A stretch of 64,000 nt of DNA from Streptomyces sp. WAC 04229 (GTDB lineage: Bacteria > Actinomycetota > Actinomycetes > Streptomycetales > Streptomycetaceae), in the NCBI RefSeq assembly GCF_003947455.1, contig NZ_QHJH01000006.1, positions 1 to 64,000 of the forward strand, given 5' to 3'. A program made the position numbers and the translations under genes. Positions 8,722 to 17,367 of the stretch are shown here, piece after piece. The notes beneath the pieces are model-generated. The model searched no databases and had not been told where the DNA came from. It saw nothing but the letters and a program-made list of their open reading frames with translations. The stretch's first letter is position 1. Every line of letters begins with the position of its first letter.

Positions 8722-10476
8722 CTAGACGAACTCGTTGCCGATCAACTTCTGCAGGTCGGGCATCACCCCGAGGAAGGCACCGGGTGCGCCGGGACTGCTG
8801 TTGAGCGGGCGGGTCAGTACGTCGCGCATCCGTGTCGCGGGGATCTTCCCCGGTGCCCCGGTCGCCGGGTTGAGGGTCTGAAAGAGGTTCTGCACCAGCA
8901 GGCAGACGCCGGCGATCACCGGCGCCGCGGCGGAGGTCCCGCCGAACGGCGGTGCGGTCCAGTAACCGTCCTTCTTCCTCGGTGCCGCGGGGTTCCCGCA
9001 CGTCACCACGTTCTCCACCCAGGAGTAGCAGTCGATGCGGGTGCCGAAGCCACTCACCTTCCCATTGGTCACCGGATTCGGTGCGGTCAGCCTTCCGTGC
9101 GGGGGCGCGGATGAGCCTCCGCCGACCACGATCGCGCCGCTGTCCTGGAAGTCCGGGCTCTGCCGGTCGAGCGAGTGGCGGCCCTGCGGTCCGACGAACT
9201 GGTCGAGCGGGGCACCGCTGTTCCCGGCCGCCGCGACGACGCTCACCCCACGCGCGGTAGCGAGCCGTACCGCGGCGAACACCGCTGGGTCCGTCTCGGC
9301 CGGCACGAGGTGCTTGACGCCGCTGATGGTCGCCTGGAGTTGGGCCTCCAGCAACAGGACGTCGCCGAAGCGCAGCTGCGCCTGGGCCACCATCACCGCG
9401 TTGGCGAGCTCCTGGCGGCTCTGGAAGGAGTTGAACGGTGGATTCGACTGGTTGTACGACATGACCCGGGTGGCCGCGGCCGGCGCAATGCCGCAGATTC
9501 CGACGGTGTTGTCGGCGCCGATCACCTCGCCGATCACGGCGGTGCCGTGCGGAAAGCTTGCGGCGGTGTTGTGTCCGCCGAGCAACCGGATCCCGGTCGG
9601 CAGGTCCTGATGCCCGCCGAGGAACCAGCCTTGCTCGACGTCGATGAACTGCAACCCCGAACCGTCGGCGCCTTTCGCCCATGCCGCCTGCACACCGATT
9701 CCGTCGAGCGCCGGCCGCAGATAGCCCTGCCGGCTGAAGAGTGGGTTCGAGGTGCCGACGACGGGGTCGGACGCCAACGGCGTGGTGTACGCGTACTCCA
9801 CGGTGCCGGCCAGCTGGGACAACGCCGCGGCCAGCCCGTCTGTGTCGAATCCCGGCGGGCAGTCGATCGCGAGGAAGTTGTTGAAGTCGGGGGCCGAGTA
9901 GCCCGGGTCGGCGGCACGGGCCTCGTCTATCATTACCTGGATCTCGTCGCCCGTGTGCGTGTCGAATACGCGGCGCAGCAGGAGGCCCGGCAGCAACGAG
10001 CCGACCACCGCGATCAACGGCTCGAACCCGGGTCCGACGACCGCGTTGGCGAAGTCGGTGAGGGTGAGGGCTCCGCCGGGGCCGAGCGGGACGAAGGTGC
10101 CGTCGACCACCTTGACCGTCACCGACGGCACCAACTGGCGTTCGAAGACTTCCTGCGTCACGCCCACAGCGGGGTCGAAGCGCAGCGACCCCTGCTCGAA
10201 CACGTTCCTTCGCCCGAACGGGACGGCTGCGTCGTCGATCTCGTCGGTGACCGGATGGCCGAGACCGCCGTACTCCGCGCCGAGCTCGAGGTAGGTGGAG
10301 AGGATCAAGCCATGCAGCTCGAATGCCTCACCAATCCGTGGATGGAAAAGGATCCGACCGAACTCGAAGGGGCGCGTCGAGCCCCCGTCGTACAGGACCT
10401 CCTCCGGTCCCACGGGGGCGCCCAGGTTCAGACCGGACGCCAGGAGTCCGGCGTGCTTGTCGTCTATCGAGGTCAC
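8722..10476 (-). CDS. S8 subtilisin-type serine protease with LGFP-like segment, no signal peptide
   Basis: 584 aa from a GTG at 10476 with GAAGGG about 9 nt upstream. An LGFP-type segment (about 65-100: GGLGHPVTDE, FEQGSLRF) precedes a linker and then a subtilase domain. The triad is visible: Asp279 (FIDVEQGW), His310 (SFPHGTAVIGEV) and Ser515 (GGTSAAAPVIAGV), with Asn419 (AAAGNSG) as the oxyanion residue. Subtilases are normally exported, but no signal peptide is seen here. It lies leftward with the DUF2235 and SNase-like genes, all on the minus strand and upstream-facing to the WD40-DUF6603 set. It could be an effector or a processing protease of that system; this is inference. Confidence 0.85.
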   Translation of the reverse strand: MTSIDDKHAGLLASGLNLGAPVGPEEVLYDGGSTRPFEFGRILFHPRIGEAFELHGLILSTYLELGAEYGGLGHPVTDEIDDAAVPFGRRNVFEQGSLRFDPAVGVTQEVFERQLVPSVTVKVVDGTFVPLGPGGALTLTDFANAVVGPGFEPLIAVVGSLLPGLLLRRVFDTHTGDEIQVMIDEARAADPGYSAPDFNNFLAIDCPPGFDTDGLAAALSQLAGTVEYAYTTPLASDPVVGTSNPLFSRQGYLRPALDGIGVQAAWAKGADGSGLQFIDVEQGWFLGGHQDLPTGIRLLGGHNTAASFPHGTAVIGEVIGADNTVGICGIAPAAATRVMSYNQSNPPFNSFQSRQELANAVMVAQAQLRFGDVLLLEAQLQATISGVKHLVPAETDPAVFAAVRLATARGVSVVAAAGNSGAPLDQFVGPQGRHSLDRQSPDFQDSGAIVVGGGSSAPPHGRLTAPNPVTNGKVSGFGTRIDCYSWVENVVTCGNPAAPRKKDGYWTAPPFGGTSAAAPVIAGVCLLVQNLFQTLNPATGAPGKIPATRMRDVLTRPLNSSPGAPGAFLGVMPDLQKLIGNEFV

Positions 10477-10649
10477 CGTTCCGCACCCTTCGGAGGTGTG
10501 CCCCTGCTTCGACGTTATGGCAGGCGAGGTGACTCTGCCACCCAGACCGCGCTGAGAAGAACAACACGCCGATGGCGTGGACTTCGGCACGGCGCAACGA
10601 GCGCGATGGCGACCGGCAGAACAGCGGCGCCCTGACTGGGGCCGCGGCG

Positions 10650-11858
10650 TCAGGTGGCGCGGTCGGCTCCGTCGTGTGCGTCGGCATCCGCGCTGTGACC
10701 GGACGCGGCCGGCGGCATGGGCGGCAGGCCCGCTGAGAGGCCCGGCAGCAGGACGGGCTCCAGCCGGACCCGTTCCTGTCTGCCCAGGTAGCGCTCCAGC
10801 TGCGGTGGCCGGTAGCCCGTGTTCCGGTCGTAGCGTTCCTTGGCGGGCACCGCCAGGAACTCGTTGCCGTCGGCCTCGCCGTCGTCGTTCACCGCCTCTC
10901 CGAGCGGCCGGTGCAGCGGCTTGGACATTCGGTACATCCCCGTCCGTGAGGCATGCAGAACGCCCGAACCGTCCGGCCGTACACGGAAGTCGATGCTTTC
11001 CCCCGGCTGCATCACCCGCGGTCCGGCCGTGCTCAGCGCATGGGAGTCGAACTCGAGCCCGTGCCTGCGAGCCTGGTCGACCATCCACAGTAGGGCGACG
11101 TCGGACAGTCCCGTCTCTTTGTAGCCGCCACCGACATCGGAGTGAACACCGGCGAACCACACCTGCTTCAGCTCCTGGCCCTGCTCGGCGGAGCCGGGTT
11201 TCTGATGCCACAGCGTTGGCCGGAATGCCGAGCGCTGCTCGTCGGCGGCCAGTGCATGGAAGGCAGCCTTGATCCAGCTGCTCAGTTCGGTGTTGTGGAA
11301 CGCCCAGCGGCGGTTGAACCTGTTCACCGCAGGATGCAGCCATGCTGTGTCCGAGACCGGGATGCCCAGGGCGCCGACCGTGTCCCACACCCCGACGAAT
11401 CCGATCTCCGTCTCGCGCGCGTAGGAGCGGCGGAACAATGTGGCGGCCGCACCGTTCGGTTGCTCGATCCGGTCCCGGTACAGAGCCCAGGCCTCCGGGA
11501 TCCGGTCGGCGTGTTCCCGGCGCACGATGCCGCTGTTGCGCACCAGCCCCGCGAGACTGCGGGCGGTGAACGCACCGCGGCTGAAACCGAAGAGGAACAA
11601 CTCGTCGCCCGGCTCGTACGTCTCGACGAGGAAACGGTAGGCGCCCACGATGTTCCGGGACAGCCCCACACCGAACGCGCCGCCGCGCAGGCGTTCCCGC
11701 CGATGGGTACCGACACCGCTGTGGTAATAGACGCGCTGCTCCATCCCGGCAGCGGACTCGGGACGCACGGACAGGGCGACCTTGGCGACGTTGGTCTTGC
11801 TCGGCTGGTCCGCGAAGTTCCATGTCCCGTCGCAGCAGACCACCAGACGCTTGGTCAT
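10650..11858 (-). CDS. DUF2235 protein, Tle1-like alpha/beta hydrolase
   Basis: 402 aa. The ATG at 11858 sits 6 nt after GAGGAGGG; an ATG two codons upstream would be too close to that site. The N-terminus RLVVCCDGTWN is the usual DUF2235 opening. The nucleophile elbow is GFSRGAFTAR with Ser93, followed by the likely acid Asp159 (GVWDTVGALG) and His239 (GVHSDVGGGY), giving a complete Ser-Asp-His triad. DUF2235 includes the Tle1 phospholipases delivered by type VI secretion in Gram-negatives. Streptomyces lacks that apparatus, so the role here is open; toxic lipase and housekeeping hydrolase are both possible. No signal peptide. Confidence 0.85.
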   Translation of the reverse strand: MTKRLVVCCDGTWNFADQPSKTNVAKVALSVRPESAAGMEQRVYYHSGVGTHRRERLRGGAFGVGLSRNIVGAYRFLVETYEPGDELFLFGFSRGAFTARSLAGLVRNSGIVRREHADRIPEAWALYRDRIEQPNGAAATLFRRSYARETEIGFVGVWDTVGALGIPVSDTAWLHPAVNRFNRRWAFHNTELSSWIKAAFHALAADEQRSAFRPTLWHQKPGSAEQGQELKQVWFAGVHSDVGGGYKETGLSDVALLWMVDQARRHGLEFDSHALSTAGPRVMQPGESIDFRVRPDGSGVLHASRTGMYRMSKPLHRPLGEAVNDDGEADGNEFLAVPAKERYDRNTGYRPPQLERYLGRQERVRLEPVLLPGLSAGLPPMPPAASGHSADADAHDGADRAT

Positions 11859-12108
11859 GACCATCCCTCCTCGCGAGAGCTCGGAACGGCGCACACCACC
11901 ACTTCCAGGGTCGCACCCACTCGCGGGCCACGCCATGCGAGAGCCACTCGGCATTCTGCCCGGCAGCGGACAACCCGCGAAGGTCCAGCGGTGGCCAGGG
12001 TCAAGTCGTGCTTGAGCCGTTCGAAGCGGACCAACTCCCGCTCAGCGCAGCTCGCTCGGCCGGGCTCTCGGTGGTGATGTCCCACCTTCGGGGGCACCAT
12101 GGACGCTG

Positions 12109-12972
12109 TCAGGCGTCCTCGAAGAGGAGGTCCTCGGGCGGACGGGTCATCCGCACCGTGTGGCCGTTCGTGACCTCCACGACATGGTGGAGGCCGGCAC
12201 GCCGCTCGCCTGTGGACAGGACGGAGAAACGGTCCCGACCACCGGCCAGGAAGGCGGGGTAGCACGACAACGGCATGGTGTCCAGACGCAGATAGTCCAT
12301 CGTGCGCCGGAACAGTTTGGGAAGGATCACCACCTCGTCGGTGAGCGAGCCCAGACCTGTGATCTTTGCTCCGGTCGTGGTCACGTCGCTCGCCCACAGG
12401 CCCCGGCGGGCGTCCCGTGCCCCGACGGCCACGGCGGCCATCTCCGTACGGAGAGTGGTGAACAGGCTGCGGTAGAACGTCGGGTACGCCAGTCCCTCCT
12501 TGAGCAGGTGGTGATTGACCGTCGTCCGCAGCACGGGGACGGTCGCGTCGATTTCCAGGCCGCTGGTGCCGGGCGGATCGCCCCGCCCGGCCAGGGCTAT
12601 GCAGCGGCCGTGGACGTCGGCCCCGCGGGTGAGTACGAAGCCGGGCACCGTCTCCGGGGTGGTGGCGGTCACGCTCTCGTCCGGTCGTCGCTGGACGTCG
12701 GTGAAGCCGAGCCACGCCAGCATCTCGTCACGTGCGGCGTGAGCGAACCGGAGCGGCTGGTGGTCACGGTTCGGACCGTAGTGGGTCTCGAGCGCGTCGA
12801 CCGCGTCCAGACGCAGTTTCGCGCGACCCACGGAACTGTGCTCGACGGCCCGCCCGCCCCCTCCACCGACAAGGCTCCACTCGGACGGCTCGTCCGCGGT
12901 GAAATGAACCGTGTCCCCGTCCGGCTGCGACCCCGTCACGTTGTAAAAGCCCTTGATGAGCAGCATAGGCAT
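12109..12972 (-). CDS. Staphylococcal-nuclease-like (TNase fold) protein
   Basis: 287 aa. The opening KGFYNVTGSQPDGDTVHF and the later RLDAVDALETHY fit the first strands of SNase-like proteins that begin 'G...PDGDSVRF...R..GIDAPE'. The closing helix pair (LLKEGLAYPTFYRSLF ... AAVAVGARDARRGLWASD, about residues 155-192) is the characteristic SNase C-terminal signature with GLW. The central part is longer than in classic nucleases, and I cannot confirm all catalytic Arg/Glu residues, so activity is uncertain. About 95 further C-terminal residues are of unknown type. No signal peptide. The gene diverges from the WD40 gene. Confidence 0.6.
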   Translation of the reverse strand: MPMLLIKGFYNVTGSQPDGDTVHFTADEPSEWSLVGGGGGRAVEHSSVGRAKLRLDAVDALETHYGPNRDHQPLRFAHAARDEMLAWLGFTDVQRRPDESVTATTPETVPGFVLTRGADVHGRCIALAGRGDPPGTSGLEIDATVPVLRTTVNHHLLKEGLAYPTFYRSLFTTLRTEMAAVAVGARDARRGLWASDVTTTGAKITGLGSLTDEVVILPKLFRRTMDYLRLDTMPLSCYPAFLAGGRDRFSVLSTGERRAGLHHVVEVTNGHTVRMTRPPEDLLFEDA

Positions 12973-13349
12973 GGCGACTCCTCAGTATCGCGGAGATCTC
13001 AAGGCCACACTTACCAGGATACGCGGACTGGACTGGACCGCAGATCGGAAATAGCCCTGCAGCGGTGAACAGTTGACGATGCAAAGGGTGAGCGGCTCCG
13101 CGTCTCGTCCGGTCCGGGCTGATGTGGCGGGCGCGGATATTCCGACTAAGCTGATGAGTTGCAGTTGGTGCATGCGTGAGCTGCAGCGGCACATTCGAGA
13201 TGCATGCAGTGTTCGCCGTACTACGGGCACCGAAATGCCGCGGTCGGGAACACGCTCGGGGCGTCTTCCATAAAGCGCGGCGGCAGAGCGACGTTCGATA
13301 TCTCCGTGCCCGGCCGCCGACCACCATTCGGCACCAGGAGGAACCGGTC
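12973..13349. other. Divergent promoter region of the SNase-like and WD40 genes
   Basis: This 377-bp gap separates the leftward SNase/DUF2235/protease genes from the rightward WD40 operon and should hold both promoters. A TTGACG hexamer at about 13073 could be a -35 element but has no good -10 partner. No perfect long palindrome was found. The strong ribosome binding site AGGAGG lies just before 13350. Confidence 0.45.
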
Positions 13350-14423
13350 ATGAGCGAGCCCGGTACCGTCGCGCTCCGCGCACCACAGGACGGCTCGGTC
13401 CAGGCCATCGCCTTCAGCCCGGACAACAAGCGCTTCGCCGGCGGCGGCAGCGACACCCGGCTGCGGGTGCGCTCGATCGGCATCGGGGCACCGCCACTGG
13501 AGGTGACCACCGACGGATCCGTGACGGGCCTCGACTTCAGCCCGGACGGCACCCGGATCGCCGTGGCCGACTTCGAGCAGGTGTTCCTGCGTGACGGCAC
13601 CACCGGCACGGCCCTGTGGCAGGGTCCACTCGCCCCCGGCACCTCGGTGAATTCCGTTCGGTTCGCCCCGGACGGACATCTGATCGCGGCCACCGACACT
13701 CTGGTCGCCGTACTCGACCAGGCCTCCGGGGAGACCACGCGGCGCATCACCGTGGACCCGCCGCTGATCGCCGATGTGGATCTCAGTCGGGACGGCAGCC
13801 GGATCGCGCTGGCCGTCGACGAACGCCACGGCGGAAACCATCGGCACGCCGGGTCCGCGCGGGTGCACGATCTGGCGACCGGCAAGGAACTGGCACGGCT
13901 GACTCCGCAGGACGCCGTCTTCACCGTCGCGTTCAGCCCGGACGGGCTGCGCGTGCTCTGCTGCGCGGCGGACGACACCACCCGCATGTTCGAGGCGGGG
14001 ACCGGGAAGCAGGTCTGGTCCGCCCCGGAGGAGCCCGACGAGCAGGTCACCGCCCCGAGCTGCCTCGCGTTCGACCCCAAGGGCAAGTGGACCGTGGTCG
14101 GCGGCGCCGACGGGTTCGCCCGGGTCCTGGACGCGGAAACGGGAGACGAGCGCGGCCGGGCGCCCAAACTGAACCCAGGCTCTCCGGCGGACCAGAGCTT
14201 CGGAGCCGTCACACACGTCGCGTTCAGCCCCAACGGCAAGCACGCGGCCAGCGCCTCCATCGACAACGCCGTACGGCTGTTCAACATCGAGGGCAAGGAG
14301 CTGTACAACGTGCCCACCGAGGAGGTGCTGGCGCTGCGGTTCAGTCCGAACGGTCGCTGGCTCGGCGTCGGCACCATGAACGGCGCCCTCGTGATCGACA
14401 ACGGCGAAGCCAACCAGGGGTGA
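13350..14423 (+). CDS. WD40-repeat beta-propeller protein
   Basis: 357 aa, with AGGAGG just upstream of the ATG. About eight blades are marked by recurring 'FSPDG'-type turns: FSPDNKRF, FSPDGTRI, FAPDGHLI, LSRDGSRI, FSPDGLRV, FDPKGKWT, FSPNGKHA and FSPNGRWL. The whole protein is propeller; there is no signal peptide or membrane helix. Such proteins are scaffolds for assembling other proteins. The stop is 6 nt before the next start, so it is translationally linked to the DUF6603 gene and is the first gene of the probable four-gene operon. Confidence 0.85.
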   Translation: MSEPGTVALRAPQDGSVQAIAFSPDNKRFAGGGSDTRLRVRSIGIGAPPLEVTTDGSVTGLDFSPDGTRIAVADFEQVFLRDGTTGTALWQGPLAPGTSVNSVRFAPDGHLIAATDTLVAVLDQASGETTRRITVDPPLIADVDLSRDGSRIALAVDERHGGNHRHAGSARVHDLATGKELARLTPQDAVFTVAFSPDGLRVLCCAADDTTRMFEAGTGKQVWSAPEEPDEQVTAPSCLAFDPKGKWTVVGGADGFARVLDAETGDERGRAPKLNPGSPADQSFGAVTHVAFSPNGKHAASASIDNAVRLFNIEGKELYNVPTEEVLALRFSPNGRWLGVGTMNGALVIDNGEANQG

Positions 14424-14429
14424 GCCACG

Positions 14430-17327
14430 ATGGACCCGCAGGCACTCCTCCAGCTGGTCGCCGGACAACTGCGCGCGCTGGCCAAGGACGCCGTCGACGG
14501 CCTGGTCGGCTCCCTGCCCCAGCTCGGCGAGGACCCCTCGGCCGCGGGCACCGTGCTCGCCGGCCGTCTGCTCGCCGTGCACGACAAGCTGCCGCCGGGC
14601 AACTCACTGGTGGAACTCCTGAGGGAGACACTCGGCGACCTGGACGCCGCCTCGCCGGTGCGACTGCACGGCTGGCGACGCGCCCCCGGCGCGCCCCTCG
14701 GCCTCGCCCTGGTGCTGGACGACCCTGCCGCAGCCGCCGGCGGGCGTGCCGTGCTCGGGGTGACCCCGGACGGACCCGTGTTCGACATCGTGGTGACTGC
14801 GGGAGCGGCCCTGACCCTGCCCCAGACCGTCCACGGGCCCTGGAGCGCGGAGGCGACCGTCACCGCCGCACAGGGCTGGGACGCCGCCTTCGGGCCGGGA
14901 CTGCCGCCCGCACCGCCCGGCGGAAGCGCCGCGATCCGCCTGCGCCGCACCGGGAAGCTCACCGCCGGAATGACCGACGGGCCGGGTATGAGCGTCGACG
15001 GCATCGGACTGACCGTCACCTCGGAGCCGGGCACCCCCGCCGCCGTCGAGCTGGAGTTGCAGGGGTTCACCGCCTCGGTGCTGCCGGCCGCGCTGGCCCG
15101 CCTCCTCGGCATCGGCGGCGCGAGCCCGATGTCGGGACCTCCCACACCCGTCGTGCTGCGCGCCGACCGGGCCGCCGGCCTGCGCTTTTCCGGCACCGGC
15201 GGTCTCAATGTTCCCCTCCCGCTCCGGCTGAACGGCCCCGGCGTGTCCAGCCGCGGCGCCGCCCTGGAGCTGACCTCCGACGGAGGCGAGCCGCGGTTGG
15301 CCCTGTCGGTGTCGGCCAGCGCGGGACTGCCGGGCCTGCCCCTGAGCGTCCACCTCGACCGCGCCGGGATCGAGCTGCCGGTCACGTTCGCCCCGGCCAA
15401 CCGTCCCGGCCTCGACCCGAGCAGGCTGCGTGAGCTGTTCCCGGACGGCATCGGAGCCGAGCTGAAGGTGCCGCCCATCTCCGGCGGCGGCGTGGTCCGG
15501 CGCACCCCCGACCAGGGTTACGGCGGCCTGATCTCCGTCGACCTCGGCGTGCTGCGCGTCCAGGCGGTCGCGCTGTTCCGCCCGCCGGACGGCAAGGACC
15601 CCACCAGCTTCCTGGCCCTGCTCACCGCACAGTTCCCGACACCCGGCATCCAACTCGGCCTGGGCTTCGCACTGGACGCGGTCGGGGGACTGGTCGCGGT
15701 GAACCGACGCGCGGACGTCACCGCGCTCCAGCAGCTCGTCGGCGACGGGAACGCCGACCACGTGCTGTTCCCCGACCGCGCGGTGGAACGCGCCCAGGAG
15801 ATCATCGGATCGCTCGGCTCGGCGTTCCCCGTGGCGGCAGGGCGCATCCTGGTCGGGCCGATGATCCGGCTCAACTGGGGCGGCCGCATGGTGTCGCTGT
15901 CCGGAGCGGTGATCCTCGAACTGCCCGCGCCGGCCCGCGCACTCCTTCTGGGACGGCTGCTGGTCGGGCTGCCCGACCCGACCGTGCCGCTCGTCCGCCT
16001 CCAGGCCGGCGTGCTCGGCCGGATCGAACCGGCCGTCCCCCTCTTCGAACTGCTGGTGTCGCTGTCCGGGTCGTGGATCGTCGGGCTCGCCGTGCGCGGC
16101 GAGCTGTATCTGCTCGTGCGCGGCGGCCGGCAGCCGCAGTTCGTCATGTCCGCCGGCGGCTTCCACCCCCGTTACGCCCGCCCCGCCCGGGTCCCCGCGC
16201 TGGACCGGCTCCAAGTGGATCTGGCCCCGGGCCAGGGCTGGGGACTGCGCATGGAGGCCTACTTCGCCGTCACCTCCAACGCGGTGATGTTCGGCGGCCA
16301 GGTCCAGCTGAACGCCACGATCGCCGGCTGCGGGGTGACCGGCTGGCTGGGACTCGACGCTCTCTTCGTCTTCGACCCGGTGTTCGCGTTCTCCGTACAC
16401 GTACGCGCCGGAGTGGCGGTCCGGGCCTTCGGGCGCCGACTGGCCGGGATCGCCCTGGACTTCACGCTGGAGGGGCCCGCGCCCTGGCACGCCTTCGGCA
16501 CCGGCAGCATCTCGGTTCTGTTCTGGGACGTCGAGCTGGACTTCGACGTCCGCTGGGGCTCGCCGCCCGCCGTCCCGCAGAAGGCCGGACGCGATCCGCT
16601 CGAGGCTCTGACACCCGAACTCGCCCGGTCGAAGGCATGGGCGGCGGAGAGGCCGACCGCCGAACGGACCGCGCTGGTGTTCACCAAAGCCGCCGACGAC
16701 AAGCTCAACCAGGGAACCCTCGTCCATCCCGACGCCACCCTGCGCTTCACCCAGCGCGTGGTGCCCCTGGGCGTGCCGATCTCCCGGTTCGAGCGGCGGC
16801 CCGTGCCGACGCAGACCTGGACGATCAAGGAGATCATCCTCGGCACCACCAGGCCCGCCACCGGACTCCCCTCGCTGCCCGAGCAATTCGTGCCCGGTGA
16901 GTTCTTCGAACTCACCGAGGACGCGCAACTCACCGAGCCCGCCTTCGTCAGCCGCGCGGGCGGACTGCGGACCGACACCGACGGCATCGCGGTCGGCGCC
17001 GGCCACCGCGTGGACGACGGCTACGAGACGGGATACGAACCCCCGCTGCCCAAGAAGCAGTTCTCCCTCTGGCCGGGGCTGTTCCGCCGGGAGGCCGTCG
17101 TGGGGGTCAGCGCCGCCGAACGGCTGGAACGGTGGCGTACACCGGAAGCGGTGATCAAGATGCGCCCCGCCACACTGACCGTGACCGCCGCCGATTCGCT
17201 CCGGCCGCTGCTGGACGACGTCACCATGGTCGATGCCACCGACGACGCCTGGCAGGCGATGAGCGGCCAACTCGAACAGCCCCAGGCGGCGTTGCGGCTC
17301 GTGGAGAGCTGGGAGGTGCGCCGGTGA
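14430..17327 (+). CDS. Large DUF6603-type protein
   Basis: 965 aa. The middle (about residues 330-740) resembles DUF6603: PPISGGGVVRRTPDQGYGGL, repeated 'GLGFALDAVGG'-like strands, a 'RILVGPMIRLNWG' strand and long runs of amphipathic beta strands. It looks like a large beta-sheet protein, possibly lipid- or surface-associated. The first 100 residues are helical and the last 200 are of unknown type. No signal peptide. DUF6603 has no established function that I know of. The stop is 40 nt before the next gene, and orientation and spacing place it in one operon with the WD40, 843-aa and 1987-aa genes. Confidence 0.65.
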   Translation: MDPQALLQLVAGQLRALAKDAVDGLVGSLPQLGEDPSAAGTVLAGRLLAVHDKLPPGNSLVELLRETLGDLDAASPVRLHGWRRAPGAPLGLALVLDDPAAAAGGRAVLGVTPDGPVFDIVVTAGAALTLPQTVHGPWSAEATVTAAQGWDAAFGPGLPPAPPGGSAAIRLRRTGKLTAGMTDGPGMSVDGIGLTVTSEPGTPAAVELELQGFTASVLPAALARLLGIGGASPMSGPPTPVVLRADRAAGLRFSGTGGLNVPLPLRLNGPGVSSRGAALELTSDGGEPRLALSVSASAGLPGLPLSVHLDRAGIELPVTFAPANRPGLDPSRLRELFPDGIGAELKVPPISGGGVVRRTPDQGYGGLISVDLGVLRVQAVALFRPPDGKDPTSFLALLTAQFPTPGIQLGLGFALDAVGGLVAVNRRADVTALQQLVGDGNADHVLFPDRAVERAQEIIGSLGSAFPVAAGRILVGPMIRLNWGGRMVSLSGAVILELPAPARALLLGRLLVGLPDPTVPLVRLQAGVLGRIEPAVPLFELLVSLSGSWIVGLAVRGELYLLVRGGRQPQFVMSAGGFHPRYARPARVPALDRLQVDLAPGQGWGLRMEAYFAVTSNAVMFGGQVQLNATIAGCGVTGWLGLDALFVFDPVFAFSVHVRAGVAVRAFGRRLAGIALDFTLEGPAPWHAFGTGSISVLFWDVELDFDVRWGSPPAVPQKAGRDPLEALTPELARSKAWAAERPTAERTALVFTKAADDKLNQGTLVHPDATLRFTQRVVPLGVPISRFERRPVPTQTWTIKEIILGTTRPATGLPSLPEQFVPGEFFELTEDAQLTEPAFVSRAGGLRTDTDGIAVGAGHRVDDGYETGYEPPLPKKQFSLWPGLFRREAVVGVSAAERLERWRTPEAVIKMRPATLTVTAADSLRPLLDDVTMVDATDDAWQAMSGQLEQPQAALRLVESWEVRR

Positions 17328-17367
17328 ACACGTCCCGCACCCTCCGCCGACCCCTAGGGAGCGTCGT

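Noticed and set aside
12764-15505. Long Ser/Arg/Pro-rich minus-strand open frame over the WD40 gene
   Set aside because: Composition and lack of domains show it is a shadow of the WD40 and DUF6603 coding frames.
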